Below, piece after piece: positions 7,969-15,963 of a stretch of DNA of 64,000 nt. The stretch covers positions 682,001-746,000 of the forward strand of contig NZ_JAAVUP010000002.1 of the NCBI RefSeq assembly GCF_012163135.1, written 5' to 3'. How positions within the stretch are numbered: the stretch's first letter is position 1; each line of letters begins with the position of its first letter. The stretch is from Neoroseomonas oryzicola. GTDB taxonomy: Bacteria; Pseudomonadota; Alphaproteobacteria; Acetobacterales; Acetobacteraceae. The position numbers and the translations under genes were made by a program. The notes beneath the pieces are model-generated. The model did no database searches. It worked only from the letters and a program-made list of their open reading frames with translations, and was not told the DNA's origin.

Positions 7969-9119
7969 AGCCGGGACGGGACCTGCGCGATCACCTCCTC
8001 CGAGGCATTCGCGAAGGCGAGGCGCAGGTAGCGCTCCTGCCCCGGTCCGAAGAAGGGGCCGGGCAGGCCGAGCAGACCCTGCTCGACGGCAAGGCGTTCG
8101 GCGGTGGCGACGGCCTCGGGCGCGTCCTCGGGCAGGCGGAGATAGGCGAAGTAGGCGCCGAGCGCGTCGAGCCGCCACCCCGGCAACTGCGCGGCGGCGC
8201 GGCGGAAGGCCTCGGCGCGGCCGGCCATGATGGTGCGGTTGCCGACGCGCCAGTCCCGCAGCGCCTCCACGCCCCAGGCGAGCGCCGTCTGCGCGGCGCG
8301 CGGTGCGCAGATCTGCATGGTGTCGAGCGCCTTCATCAGCTCGCCGCGGAAGGCGGGCCCGGAGGCAATGGCCGCGACCCGGTGCCCCGGCACGCAATAG
8401 GCCTTCGAGAAGGAATAGAGGTGCACGACGTTGTCCCGCCAGGCGGGGTCCTCGAACAGCGCGTGGGGCGGGGATTGCTCGGGGGAGAGGAAGTCGCGGT
8501 AGGTCTCGTCCAGCACCAGCCAGGCGCCGTGGCGGCGGGCGAGATCCGCGAAGCGCGCGATGACCTCCGGCGGGTAGACCGCGCCGGTCGGGTTGTTGGG
8601 CGTGACGAGGACGATCGCGCGGACGCCATCCATGAGCCCGGCGGCGCGGTCGGGGTCAGGCACGAAGCCGTCCTCGGCGCGGCAGTCGAGCGGCACGCAA
8701 GGGATGCCGAGCGCGGTCAGCGCCATGCGGTGGTTGAAGTACCAAGGGGAGGGCAGCATCACCGCCTCGCCCTGCCCGGCGAGGGTCGTCATCGCCATGG
8801 TGAAGGCGAGGTTGCCGCCCGAGGTGATGGCGATGTCGTCGGTGGCGAGCTTCGCGCCGTAGAAGCGCGACATGTCCCCGGCCAGCGCCGCGCGCAGCGC
8901 CGGTTCCCCGTCGATCGGGCCATAGGAGGCGGTGGCGCGGCTGCCCGCGCTCTCGGCGAGCTTCGCGAGCAGGTCGGGATGCGGCGGATAGCCCGGCACG
9001 GCCTGGGTCAGGTCCAGCACCGGGCCGGCGCCGCCGGCATAGCGCGCCGCCCAGGCGCGGACCGAGGGAATGGGCGGGGTCTGCGTCGCGCGGATGCGCG
9101 GGGAAAGGGCGAAGTCCAT
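7965..9119 (-). CDS. pyridoxal-phosphate-dependent aminotransferase (class I/II)
   Basis: The 384-residue protein has the fold-type I aminotransferase motifs. These are GGNLAFTMAM near the cofactor phosphate site, VLVTPNNPTGAVYPPE with the substrate-binding Asn, WLVLDETYRDF with the Asp that contacts the PLP nitrogen, and SFSKAYCVPGHRVA with the PLP Lys and the conserved Arg. It moves an amino group between an amino acid and a 2-oxo acid; the substrate cannot be read from sequence. I prefer the ATG at 9119 over the GTG at 9137 because the extra residues (VPCRA) are not family-like. Its stop overlaps the start of the following secreted-protein gene. Confidence 0.9.
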   Translation of the reverse strand: MDFALSPRIRATQTPPIPSVRAWAARYAGGAGPVLDLTQAVPGYPPHPDLLAKLAESAGSRATASYGPIDGEPALRAALAGDMSRFYGAKLATDDIAITSGGNLAFTMAMTTLAGQGEAVMLPSPWYFNHRMALTALGIPCVPLDCRAEDGFVPDPDRAAGLMDGVRAIVLVTPNNPTGAVYPPEVIARFADLARRHGAWLVLDETYRDFLSPEQSPPHALFEDPAWRDNVVHLYSFSKAYCVPGHRVAAIASGPAFRGELMKALDTMQICAPRAAQTALAWGVEALRDWRVGNRTIMAGRAEAFRRAAAQLPGWRLDALGAYFAYLRLPEDAPEAVATAERLAVEQGLLGLPGPFFGPGQERYLRLAFANASEEVIAQVPSRL

Positions 9120-9153
9120 GGCGCGGCAAGGAACCACCGGGGCGCGCCGGCGT

Positions 9154-9792
9154 CTATGGCGCCTCCCCGGCCGGGCGGCCGGTGACGTGGCGCCAATGGT
9201 GCCAGAGCAGCCGGGCGGCGAGCGACCGCCAGGGCGCCCAGGCCAGGGCCATTTCCGCCAACACCTTGGGCTTGGGGCGTTCAGGGAGCGATTTCAGGTC
9301 GGCGAGGCCGGCGGCCAGCGCGAGGTCCCCGGCCGGAAAGACGTCCCGGCGTTCCTGTCCGAACAGCAGGTGGACCTGCGCCGTCCAGGGGCCGAGGCCG
9401 GGAATGGCGGCGATGGCGGCGACCGCGGCCTCGTCCGGCATCGCGCGCAGCAGGGTGAAGTCGAGCCGGCCATCCGCCACCGCTTCCGCCAGGGCGCGGA
9501 CATGCAGCACCTTGTTGCGCGACAGCCCGGCGCCGCGCAGCGCCTCCTCGCTGAGCGCCAGCAGCCCGGCCGGTTCCAGCGCGCCGGGCAGGGCGGACAG
9601 CCGCCCCCAGATCGCCGCGGCGGCCTGGTTGGAGATCATCTGCCCGCAGATCGCCCGCAGTAGCCCCGCGAAGCCGGGATCACGCCGTCGCCAGGGCAGC
9701 GGACCGGCTCGGCCCTCGATCCCTGCGAAATCGGGGTCGAGCACGACGAGGGCGTCGATGCCCTCCCGCGCCCATCCGGGCGGGGCGTCCAT
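9154..9792 (-). CDS. DNA-3-methyladenine glycosylase II (AlkA-like, HhH-GPD family)
   Basis: This roughly 212-residue base-excision repair enzyme removes alkylated purines. The HhH-GPD signature is clear: GQMISNQAAAAIWGRL early, the helix-hairpin-helix IPGLGPWTAQV, and the catalytic Asp in DVFPAGDLAL. It lacks the extra N-terminal domain of E. coli AlkA, as many short bacterial homologues do. An in-frame GTG at 9807 would add five residues (VTPTA). The open frame beyond that is low-complexity and probably non-coding. Confidence 0.85.
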   Translation of the reverse strand: MDAPPGWAREGIDALVVLDPDFAGIEGRAGPLPWRRRDPGFAGLLRAICGQMISNQAAAAIWGRLSALPGALEPAGLLALSEEALRGAGLSRNKVLHVRALAEAVADGRLDFTLLRAMPDEAAVAAIAAIPGLGPWTAQVHLLFGQERRDVFPAGDLALAAGLADLKSLPERPKPKVLAEMALAWAPWRSLAARLLWHHWRHVTGRPAGEAP

Positions 9793-10035
9793 GGCGGTGG
9801 GGGTCACGAAGCCGTCCTTGCTGACCGTCGCGCTGCGGCGACGCGGCGCCGGGATGATCTGCGCGCCGTCGGACGGGAAGGGAAGGGGGGGAGGCGGCGG
9901 GAGCCAGGGGGAAGTCTGGGGGTGGCCCCCGCCGCCTCGGAGGACCAGCGCCCGCTGGGGATGGGGCAGGCGATGATCGTGCCCGGGACATGGGAAGGCC
10001 CGCCTTCGCCACCCAGGGCCGCGGCGGCCGATTTT

Positions 10036-10068
10036 GCAACGCCCCGCAACGCAACGCGCGCCCGCAAC
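10036..10068 (+). promoter_or_regulatory. GCAAC direct repeats, candidate operator upstream of the response-regulator gene
   Basis: GCAAC occurs at 10036, 10046, 10051 and 10064. The first two copies are spaced 10 bases apart, one helical turn, as expected for tandem OmpR-family binding. The cluster lies about 60-90 bases before the response-regulator ATG, so autoregulation is plausible. This is pattern evidence only. Confidence 0.35.
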
Positions 10069-10111
10069 AAGACGAAACACAGCAAGGCCGTGAATGCCGG
10101 CGCCGATCCCC

Positions 10112-10117
10112 TATTGT
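10112..10117 (+). promoter_or_regulatory. candidate -10 element (TATTGT) of the two-component operon
   Basis: TATTGT ends 8 bases before the ATG of the response regulator. If it is the -10 box, transcription would start within a base or two of the start codon and give an almost leaderless mRNA. No good -35 is visible, which would fit an activated promoter. Confidence 0.3.
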
Positions 10118-10125
10118 AACAGACC

Positions 10126-10842
10126 ATGGAACCCGCCCCGCACATCCTCGTCGTCGATGACGACCGCGAGATCCGCGACCTCCTCTCCCGCTTCCTCGAG
10201 AAGCAGGGGATGCGCGTCACCGCCGCGCGAGATGCGCGGGAGGCGCGCAAGGCCTGGCCGCTCGGCCGCTATCACCTGGTGGTGCTGGACCTGATGATGC
10301 CCGGGGAACCGGGCCTCGACTTCGCGCGCTGGCTGCGGTCGCAGTCCGATGTCCCGATCGTGATCCTGACCGCGATGGGGGAGGAGACGGACCGCATCGT
10401 CGGGCTCGAACTCGGCGCCGACGACTATGTCGCCAAGCCCTTCAATCCGCGGGAATTGCTGGCGCGCATCCGCGCCGTGCTGCGCCGCGCGAGCGGCGAG
10501 GGCCCGGCCAAGGAACCGCCCGCCAAGGTGATCCGCTTCGCCGGCTGGACGCTGGAACCTGGCCGGCGGCGCCTGCTGAACCCCGACGGGGCCGAGGTCT
10601 CCCTGACCGGGGGCGAATACGAATTGCTGCTGGTGCTGGTGGAACGCCCCAACCGCGTCCTGACGCGCGACATGCTGATGGACCTGCTGCGCGGCCGCCA
10701 GGCGGGCCCCTTCGACCGGGCGATCGACGTCGCGGTGTCCCGCCTGCGGCGCAAGCTCGAGGATGACGGGCGCAACCCTACGCTGATCAAGACCGTCCGC
10801 GGCGGCGGCTACGTGCTCGCGGCGACGGTCGAGCGTGGCTGA
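10126..10842 (+). CDS. OmpR-family two-component response regulator
   Basis: The 238-residue protein has an N-terminal receiver domain (about 5-120) with acidic residues in VVDDDRE, the phospho-acceptor Asp55 (VVLDLMMPGEPG), a Thr in VILTAMGEE and the Lys in YVAKPFNPRELLARI. A winged-helix Trans_reg_C domain follows (about 135-235), with LTGGEYELLLVLVERPNRVLTRDML and the end VRGGGYVLAATV. The length and layout match OmpR itself. The kinase gene overlaps it by 8 bases, so the two are certainly one operon. The signal sensed is unknown. Confidence 0.94.
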   Translation: MEPAPHILVVDDDREIRDLLSRFLEKQGMRVTAARDAREARKAWPLGRYHLVVLDLMMPGEPGLDFARWLRSQSDVPIVILTAMGEETDRIVGLELGADDYVAKPFNPRELLARIRAVLRRASGEGPAKEPPAKVIRFAGWTLEPGRRRLLNPDGAEVSLTGGEYELLLVLVERPNRVLTRDMLMDLLRGRQAGPFDRAIDVAVSRLRRKLEDDGRNPTLIKTVRGGGYVLAATVERG

Positions 10843-12184
10843 GTCCCGCCGGCGCATCGGCCTGCCCGCGACGCTGGGCGGCCGGACGGCCTTCTGGCTG
10901 ATCCTCGCCCTGATGGCCGTGCAGGCGGCGGGGCTGACCATCCATGCGCTCGACCGCGTCGACCTGCAGCGCTTCATTCAGGCGCGCGAGATCGCCGGCC
11001 GCGCCTTCGGCGCCTGGCGCGCGACGGTTCTCGCGCCACCGGAGCGGCGGGAGCAGGCGCTCGCCGACCTCGACCTGCCGGACGGGCTGACGCTATCGGT
11101 CGACGCGCAGCCCATCGTGCGCCAGGGCGCGCCGCCGCCGCCGCCCGAGATCATGCGCCTGTTCCGGCTCGACCTGCTCGGCGCCGGGCCGCAGCGGCTG
11201 CGGCCGCGGGAGGTGCGGCTCGGCCCGCCGGACATCCCGGGTGGGTTCAATGCCTCGCTGCGCCTGCCGGACGGGGAATGGCTGAACATCCGCGTCAGCC
11301 TGCCCCCGCCGCGGCCGTGGCATTCGGCGACCTTCCTCGCGGCCTTCCTGGTCATGACCGGGGCGGCGGCGCTGCTGATCCTCTGGGCGGTGGCGCGGCT
11401 GATGCGCCCGGTGCGGATCCTCGCCGCCGCGGCGGACCGGCTGGGACGGGACGTGAATGCCGCGCCGCTCGAGGAAACCGGGCCCGTCGAGGTCCGCACC
11501 GCCGCGCATGCCTTCAACGAGATGGCCGCGCGCATCCGCCGCTTCGTCGCCGATCGGACGCAGATGCTCGCCGCCATCGGTCACGACCTGCGCACGCCGA
11601 TCACCCGGCTGCGGCTGCGCGCGGAATTCATGGACGACGACGAGCAGCGCCGGAAGATGCTCGCCGACCTCGACGAGATGGAGCAGATGATCGCCGCGAC
11701 CCTCGCCTTCGCGCGGGACGACGCGGCAGCGGAGCCGGCGTCCCCGATCGACCTCGCGGCGCTGTGCCGCACCGTGGCGGACGAGGCGGCGGATGCGCGG
11801 CCCGAACTGGCCGAGGCGATCTCCTATTCGGGCCCGGAGCGGCTGGTGGTGCGCGCGCGGCCCGTCGCGCTCAAGCGCGCGATGGCGAACCTGGTCACCA
11901 ATGCTCTGGCCTATGGCGGGGCGGCGCGGTTGGCGCTTTCGCCGCCCGAGGGCGGCGTGGTGCGCCTCGCGGTCGAGGATGACGGGCCCGGCATACCGGA
12001 GGCCGAGATGGAGAACGTCTTCGCGCCCTTCCGCCGGCTGGAAGGCAGCCGCAACCGGGAGACCGGCGGCACGGGTCTGGGGCTGACCATCACGCGCAAC
12101 ATCCTGCGCGCGCATGGCGGCGACGTGACGCTGCGCAACCGCCCGGGCGGCGGGCTGACCGTGGTGGCCAGCCTGCCGACCTGA
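10835..12184 (+). CDS. EnvZ-like sensor histidine kinase
   Basis: This 449-residue inner-membrane kinase starts at a GTG inside the end of the response-regulator gene. There is a first transmembrane helix at about 15-35, a periplasmic loop of about 130 residues with a Pro-rich GAPPPPPEI stretch, and a second helix near 165-190. A HAMP segment (LMRPVRILAAAADRLG) follows, then the H-box IGHDLRTPITRLRLR with His250. The ATPase domain shows N (NLVTNALAYG), G1 (EDDGPGIPE) and G2 (GGTGLGLTI) boxes. It phosphorylates the adjacent OmpR-like regulator. The short loop resembles EnvZ-type sensors. Confidence 0.94.
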   Translation: MAESRRRIGLPATLGGRTAFWLILALMAVQAAGLTIHALDRVDLQRFIQAREIAGRAFGAWRATVLAPPERREQALADLDLPDGLTLSVDAQPIVRQGAPPPPPEIMRLFRLDLLGAGPQRLRPREVRLGPPDIPGGFNASLRLPDGEWLNIRVSLPPPRPWHSATFLAAFLVMTGAAALLILWAVARLMRPVRILAAAADRLGRDVNAAPLEETGPVEVRTAAHAFNEMAARIRRFVADRTQMLAAIGHDLRTPITRLRLRAEFMDDDEQRRKMLADLDEMEQMIAATLAFARDDAAAEPASPIDLAALCRTVADEAADARPELAEAISYSGPERLVVRARPVALKRAMANLVTNALAYGGAARLALSPPEGGVVRLAVEDDGPGIPEAEMENVFAPFRRLEGSRNRETGGTGLGLTITRNILRAHGGDVTLRNRPGGGLTVVASLPT

Positions 12185-12187
12185 TGG

Positions 12188-14017
12188 CTATTCCACGAGG
12201 CGCAGCGCGACGAGCTGGTTCGCGATCTCGCGGAAGGCGTTCGGGACGTCCTGCGCCGTCTGCGCCCGGATGTAGGTCCGGCTGTCCGAGGCGCAGGCCG
12301 CGAGCATCGTGTCGATGGCGCTGCCCTGCGTGACCTCGAGCCCGACGACGTAGATCGTGATGCCCTGCGCCTTCATGGCGGTGCACACCGCGGCGAAGCG
12401 TTCGTCGAGCCGCGCATCCGCATTCGCCTGCTGCTGCGTCGTGCTGGTGGCCGTGGCGATGTCGGTGCCGGTGGTGTTGGTGTTGTAGTCGGTGCGCCGG
12501 CCATAGGCGTTGTACATGAGTTCCGTGAACCAGTTCGATCCACGGACGGAATCCCGGACAGTGTACGTGACCCTGTTGATGTCCATGGAATACGGTGGCT
12601 GCCAGTTGTTGTCGCCGTCGGTCAGGATCACGGCGATCTTGGACATGTTGCGCGTGTTGTAGGCGACGGGCAGGGCGCCGAATTCGCTGCTGGTCGCGAT
12701 GCCCGTCCACTGGTTCCGCCAGTTGGGGCTGAGCGTGTACCAGGCACCCTGCATGCCGGCGACGACGGTGGTGCCGCCGCTCTTGTCGGGCGCCTGGATG
12801 GCGCGGACGGCGGCTTCGACGGCCGCGCGGCTCGCGGTCAGCGGCGTGATCGGCGTCATGGCGCACAGGGTGTTCGGCCCGGCCGCCGAGGTCTGCAGGA
12901 AGCCGTTGCCGCTAAAGCCGGCATCGACCAGGTAGTCGTACATCGGGTTGTAGGCGGCGTTGCCGCTCGACGCCGACAGGGTGCGCAGCCGTGTCGGGTT
13001 CGCCGTGTCGGACAGGTCGCGCCAGTCATTCGCCCCGCGACAGAAGCGGACGCTGTAGTTGGTCGGGTTGTTCGCGTTCGCCGAGGCATAGAGGCTCATC
13101 GTCACCGCGCCATAGGCGTTCCCGCTGGTGCAGAGGCTCCCGCCCTCATACGCCGCACCGCCCGTGACGGACGTGAAGCGGGACGCGTTGCGCGCGAGCG
13201 TCGCGACGCCCACGGGAATGTCGGTGCCGACCCAGCCCACCTGCCGGTAGGTCGTGTCCCAGTAGTAGGGCGGGAAGCGCGTCTGGTTCGTGGTGGGCGC
13301 GGCATCCGTGATGTCGTGCCCGTTGCGCCGGGATTCCACGCAGCCGGCCCAGTTGCCGCTGAAGGTCGTCCAGCTGGCCGGCATGGCGGAAGTGTCGAGC
13401 AGCGACGCGTTCGCCGTCCCGATGTTGATGGTGCGCGCCCAGGGCACCACCGAGAGCCACATGTTCCGCTTGGTGTCCTCGGTGCCGTAGAGGATGTCGA
13501 GCAGCGCGATGACGCCCGCCTTGGCGAGGTCGAGCTTGGTCTGCCCGCCGCCGGCCGAGGCGAGCATCGAGGAGGTCTGGTCGATCGCGATTGCGATTTC
13601 GAGGCCGGTGCCCTCCCGCTCGGCGAGCGAGGTCTCCTCGAGCGGCGTCGTGTTGCGGGAGATGATGCCGAACAGCGTCGTCGGCACCGTGGCCCGCGCG
13701 GTCACGCGGATGCGCGTGGTGCCGACCGGCGTGATCTCGACGGTGGTGTTCGGCGTCGCGAGCATGTGGCTGCGCGCCGAGCGCCCGTTCATCGTGTAGT
13801 TGGCCCAGAAGACCGCGCGCGTGTCGGCGTCGCGCGTCGTGCTGGTCATGGTCCGCGCGGCCACGAGGCTCGCCGCGTCGACCGAGGTCTTGAGCCTGGC
13901 GCTGACCAGCCAGATGCGCGTCAGGTCGACGGCGAGTCCGGCGAAGCCGATCACCGGGACCATGATCACGGCGGACAGTGTGGCGACGGCGCCGCGGCGG
14001 CTGCGGGATCCGGTCAT
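12188..14017 (-). CDS. TadG-like pilus-assembly protein with von Willebrand factor A domain
   Basis: The 609-residue protein has an N-terminal TadE/TadG-type leader: RRGAVATLSAVIMVPVIGFAGLAVDLTRI is a basic start and one hydrophobic helix (about 10-30). A vWA domain begins at about 141. Its metal-site motif reads DQTSS (D146, T148, S150), a DxTxS variant of DxSxS, and a later Asp is in VILTDGDN. The middle is Asn/Ser/Thr-rich, as in surface-exposed domains. The start ATG overlaps the stop of the upstream TadE-like gene (ATGA). It probably acts at the envelope in a Flp/Tad-type pilus or adhesion system, but no other tad genes are nearby. Confidence 0.82.
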   Translation of the reverse strand: MTGSRSRRGAVATLSAVIMVPVIGFAGLAVDLTRIWLVSARLKTSVDAASLVAARTMTSTTRDADTRAVFWANYTMNGRSARSHMLATPNTTVEITPVGTTRIRVTARATVPTTLFGIISRNTTPLEETSLAEREGTGLEIAIAIDQTSSMLASAGGGQTKLDLAKAGVIALLDILYGTEDTKRNMWLSVVPWARTINIGTANASLLDTSAMPASWTTFSGNWAGCVESRRNGHDITDAAPTTNQTRFPPYYWDTTYRQVGWVGTDIPVGVATLARNASRFTSVTGGAAYEGGSLCTSGNAYGAVTMSLYASANANNPTNYSVRFCRGANDWRDLSDTANPTRLRTLSASSGNAAYNPMYDYLVDAGFSGNGFLQTSAAGPNTLCAMTPITPLTASRAAVEAAVRAIQAPDKSGGTTVVAGMQGAWYTLSPNWRNQWTGIATSSEFGALPVAYNTRNMSKIAVILTDGDNNWQPPYSMDINRVTYTVRDSVRGSNWFTELMYNAYGRRTDYNTNTTGTDIATATSTTQQQANADARLDERFAAVCTAMKAQGITIYVVGLEVTQGSAIDTMLAACASDSRTYIRAQTAQDVPNAFREIANQLVALRLVE

Positions 14018-14631
14018 GCTGTGCAATCCGCGGTGTTCGGGTTGGTGGCGTTCGCCGGGTCGGTCTGCAGCACCGTCGGGTCCGGCGCGCGGGAGAGGAA
14101 CAGCGTCGTGCCGTTGAGCACGTTCGGCAGCACCGTGCCGATCAGCCCGGCGCTCAGGATCCAGGGCTGCACGATGGCGTAGACCTCGGTCACGAACAGG
14201 GTCTGGCCGGTCGGGACGACGAAGCCCTCGGCGATCGTGGCCGCACCGGGCACGGTGGTGGCGACGGAGCTCGCGATCGTCGTGTTGCCCGTCCGCTTCC
14301 GCCACAGCGCGCGGTTCGCGTTGTTGTTGCGCCCGACCGCCGTGATGATCACGGCGCCGCCGGTCCCGCTGTTCACGTCGACGACGCCGCCGGCGATGCG
14401 TGTCGCATGGGTCCAGAACTGGCTGACGTCGCCCGGATCCGTGATGCGGCGGCATTGCGAGACGATCTGGCCGAGCTGGACGGCGACCGTCTCGACGCGC
14501 AGCTGCGCGCGGAAGTAGCGCACGACGTCGGTGGTCGCGAGCGCGATCAGGAAGAAGATCGGCGCCATGAGCACGAGCTCGATCGCCGCGGCGCCGCGGC
14601 GCCCGCGCAGCACCTGCTCAGCAGGGAACAT
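14014..14631 (-). CDS. TadE-like pilus-assembly protein
   Basis: The protein has 205 residues. The N-terminal RRGAAAIELVLMAPIFFLIALATTDVVRYFRAQ (about 11-44) is a typical TadE motif: a basic stretch, a conserved Glu, then one hydrophobic helix. The remaining 160 residues are Thr/Asn/Val-rich and would be periplasmic or pilus-associated, with three cysteines including one near the C-terminus. The gene overlaps its upstream neighbour by 14 bases and its downstream neighbour by 4, so the three form a tight operon. TadE-type pseudopilins are usually processed by a prepilin peptidase, which is not encoded here. Confidence 0.8.
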   Translation of the reverse strand: MFPAEQVLRGRRGAAAIELVLMAPIFFLIALATTDVVRYFRAQLRVETVAVQLGQIVSQCRRITDPGDVSQFWTHATRIAGGVVDVNSGTGGAVIITAVGRNNNANRALWRKRTGNTTIASSVATTVPGAATIAEGFVVPTGQTLFVTEVYAIVQPWILSAGLIGTVLPNVLNGTTLFLSRAPDPTVLQTDPANATNPNTADCTA

Positions 14632-15190
14632 TGTCGAAGGGCTCGTTCTTGACCATCAGGAAGGCGCGATGGGTGAAGCCGTCGGTGCCCCACAGCAGCC
14701 GGGCGATCCCGCCGGTCACGAAGGGCTGCCGGTAGGTGATGGTGTAGGAGACGATCTGCCCCCCGGCGCCGGCCCCGCTCGTGCCGCTGCCCGACCCCGC
14801 GCCGCCGACCCCGCCCCAGGCGGCGGTGGCGATCGTCAGGTCGGCATTGTCGCGGATCAGCCAGCCGGTGGACCGCGTGATGAGCCAGCGGATGTTGTTC
14901 GACCGGCAGGTCGGCAGGTTCTGGCCCTGACCCTGGGTCTGCCAGGATGGCGGCGTATTGGCGCCGGTCATGCCGTATCGGCTGGCGCGCAGCGCCGCGT
15001 GGTCGAGCCCCGCGCCGGTGGCGAGCTGCCAGGCCGCCTCCATCACGCCCATCAGCAGGACGAACAGGGGGAAGGCGATGATCGCGAACTGCGTGGCGGC
15101 CGTCCCGCGGCGGCGGGCGTTGCGGCGGGCGCGGCGGGATGCGGTGTCGGCGGGACCGTGGGGGAACGGCCGGTGGGGCGCGGGGGGCAT
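14618..15190 (-). CDS. TadE-like protein, first gene of the tad-type operon
   Basis: This protein has about 190 residues. After a basic Arg-rich N-terminus (SRRARRNARRRG) comes TAATQFAIIAFPLFVLLMGVMEAAWQ (about 31-56), the TadE-type membrane segment with Gln in place of the usual conserved Glu. A Gly/Ser-rich linker (GGVGGAGSGSGTSGAGAGG) lies at about 125-145. I place the start at the ATG at 15190; a GTG at 15241 would add 17 residues. No clear ribosome-binding site precedes the ATG. The product is predicted to be envelope-anchored. Confidence 0.75.
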   Translation of the reverse strand: MPPAPHRPFPHGPADTASRRARRNARRRGTAATQFAIIAFPLFVLLMGVMEAAWQLATGAGLDHAALRASRYGMTGANTPPSWQTQGQGQNLPTCRSNNIRWLITRSTGWLIRDNADLTIATAAWGGVGGAGSGSGTSGAGAGGQIVSYTITYRQPFVTGGIARLLWGTDGFTHRAFLMVKNEPFDNVPC

Positions 15191-15258
15191 GCAGAAATCC
15201 GACAGGAGAACCGAATTTGAGACCTGCCGGGTAAAGCGCACGCCGGATGGAATGAACG

Positions 15259-15273
15259 CGAGTCAACGACTCG
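15259..15273. promoter_or_regulatory. perfect inverted repeat in the divergent tad/lemA promoter region
   Basis: CGAGTC-AAC-GACTCG is a perfect 6-base inverted repeat with a 3-base centre. It lies about 70 bases upstream of the tad-type operon and 120 bases upstream of lemA. A short, exact palindrome in a divergent intergenic region is a candidate operator. No regulator is identified. Confidence 0.3.
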
Positions 15274-15393
15274 TGCGGCGTCACAAATGGCCGTGATGTG
15301 CTGCGGCGCACGCGACGGTGAGCAGCGGGGGTGCCGCCGTCCGCGCCGGACCGCTAGTCTGGCCCGCAGGCGGATCGGAAAGGGTGTGTCTCC

Positions 15394-15957
15394 ATGGAAT
15401 GGGTGCTCCTCGGCATCGTCGTGCTGGTCGTGGTCTGGCTGGTCGTCGTCTACAACCGCCTGGTCGCGCTGCGGCAGGTGACGGGCCAGTCCTGGTCCGA
15501 TGTCGACGTGCAGCTCAAGCAGCGGCACGACCTGATCCCGAACCTGGTCGAGACGGTGAAGGGCTACGCGACGCACGAGAAATCGACGCTCGACGCGGTG
15601 ATCCAGGCGCGCAACTCCGCGGTCACCGCCCAGGCGCAGGGCCCGGCCGCGGCGGGGCCTGCGGAAGGCGCGCTCGGGGCCGCGCTTGGCCGGCTGTTCG
15701 CGCTGTCCGAGGCCTACCCGGACCTCAAGGCCAACCAGAACTTCATCGCCCTGCAGGGCGAACTCTCGGACATCGAGAACAAGATCGCCGCGGCGCGGCG
15801 CTTCTACAATTCGTCCGTCGCGGAATACAACGCGATGACGGAAAGCGTCCCGGCGGTGTTCTTCGCCAAGTCGATGGGCTTCCAGCAGCGCGGCTTCTTC
15901 GAACTGCCCGAGGCCGAGGCGGCCGCGGTGCAGGCCGCGCCGCAGGTCAGGTTCTAG
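15394..15957 (+). CDS. lemA: LemA family membrane protein
   Basis: The 187-residue protein has one N-terminal transmembrane helix (about 3-22) followed by the LemA helical core: YNRLVALR, SWSDVDVQLKQRHDLIPNLVETVKGYA and FYNSSVAEYN. It is thought to project a coiled, helical domain from the membrane; the biochemical role of LemA is poorly defined. A -10-like TAGTCT lies 33 bases before the ATG. It is 6 bases upstream of a HtpX-like protease gene. LemA and M48 proteases often occur as neighbours, which supports both calls. Confidence 0.9.
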   Translation: MEWVLLGIVVLVVVWLVVVYNRLVALRQVTGQSWSDVDVQLKQRHDLIPNLVETVKGYATHEKSTLDAVIQARNSAVTAQAQGPAAAGPAEGALGAALGRLFALSEAYPDLKANQNFIALQGELSDIENKIAAARRFYNSSVAEYNAMTESVPAVFFAKSMGFQQRGFFELPEAEAAAVQAAPQVRF

Positions 15958-15963
15958 CCCGCC

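Larger units (their letters stand above)
9793..10125. other. 333-base divergent intergenic region between alkA-like and response-regulator genes
   Basis: I see no convincing gene here. The alkA-proximal half is a Gly/Pro-type low-complexity stretch. The half next to the response regulator holds repeated GCAAC pentamers and a -10-like TATTGT only a few bases before the ATG. It should contain the promoters for both divergent genes. Confidence 0.6.
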
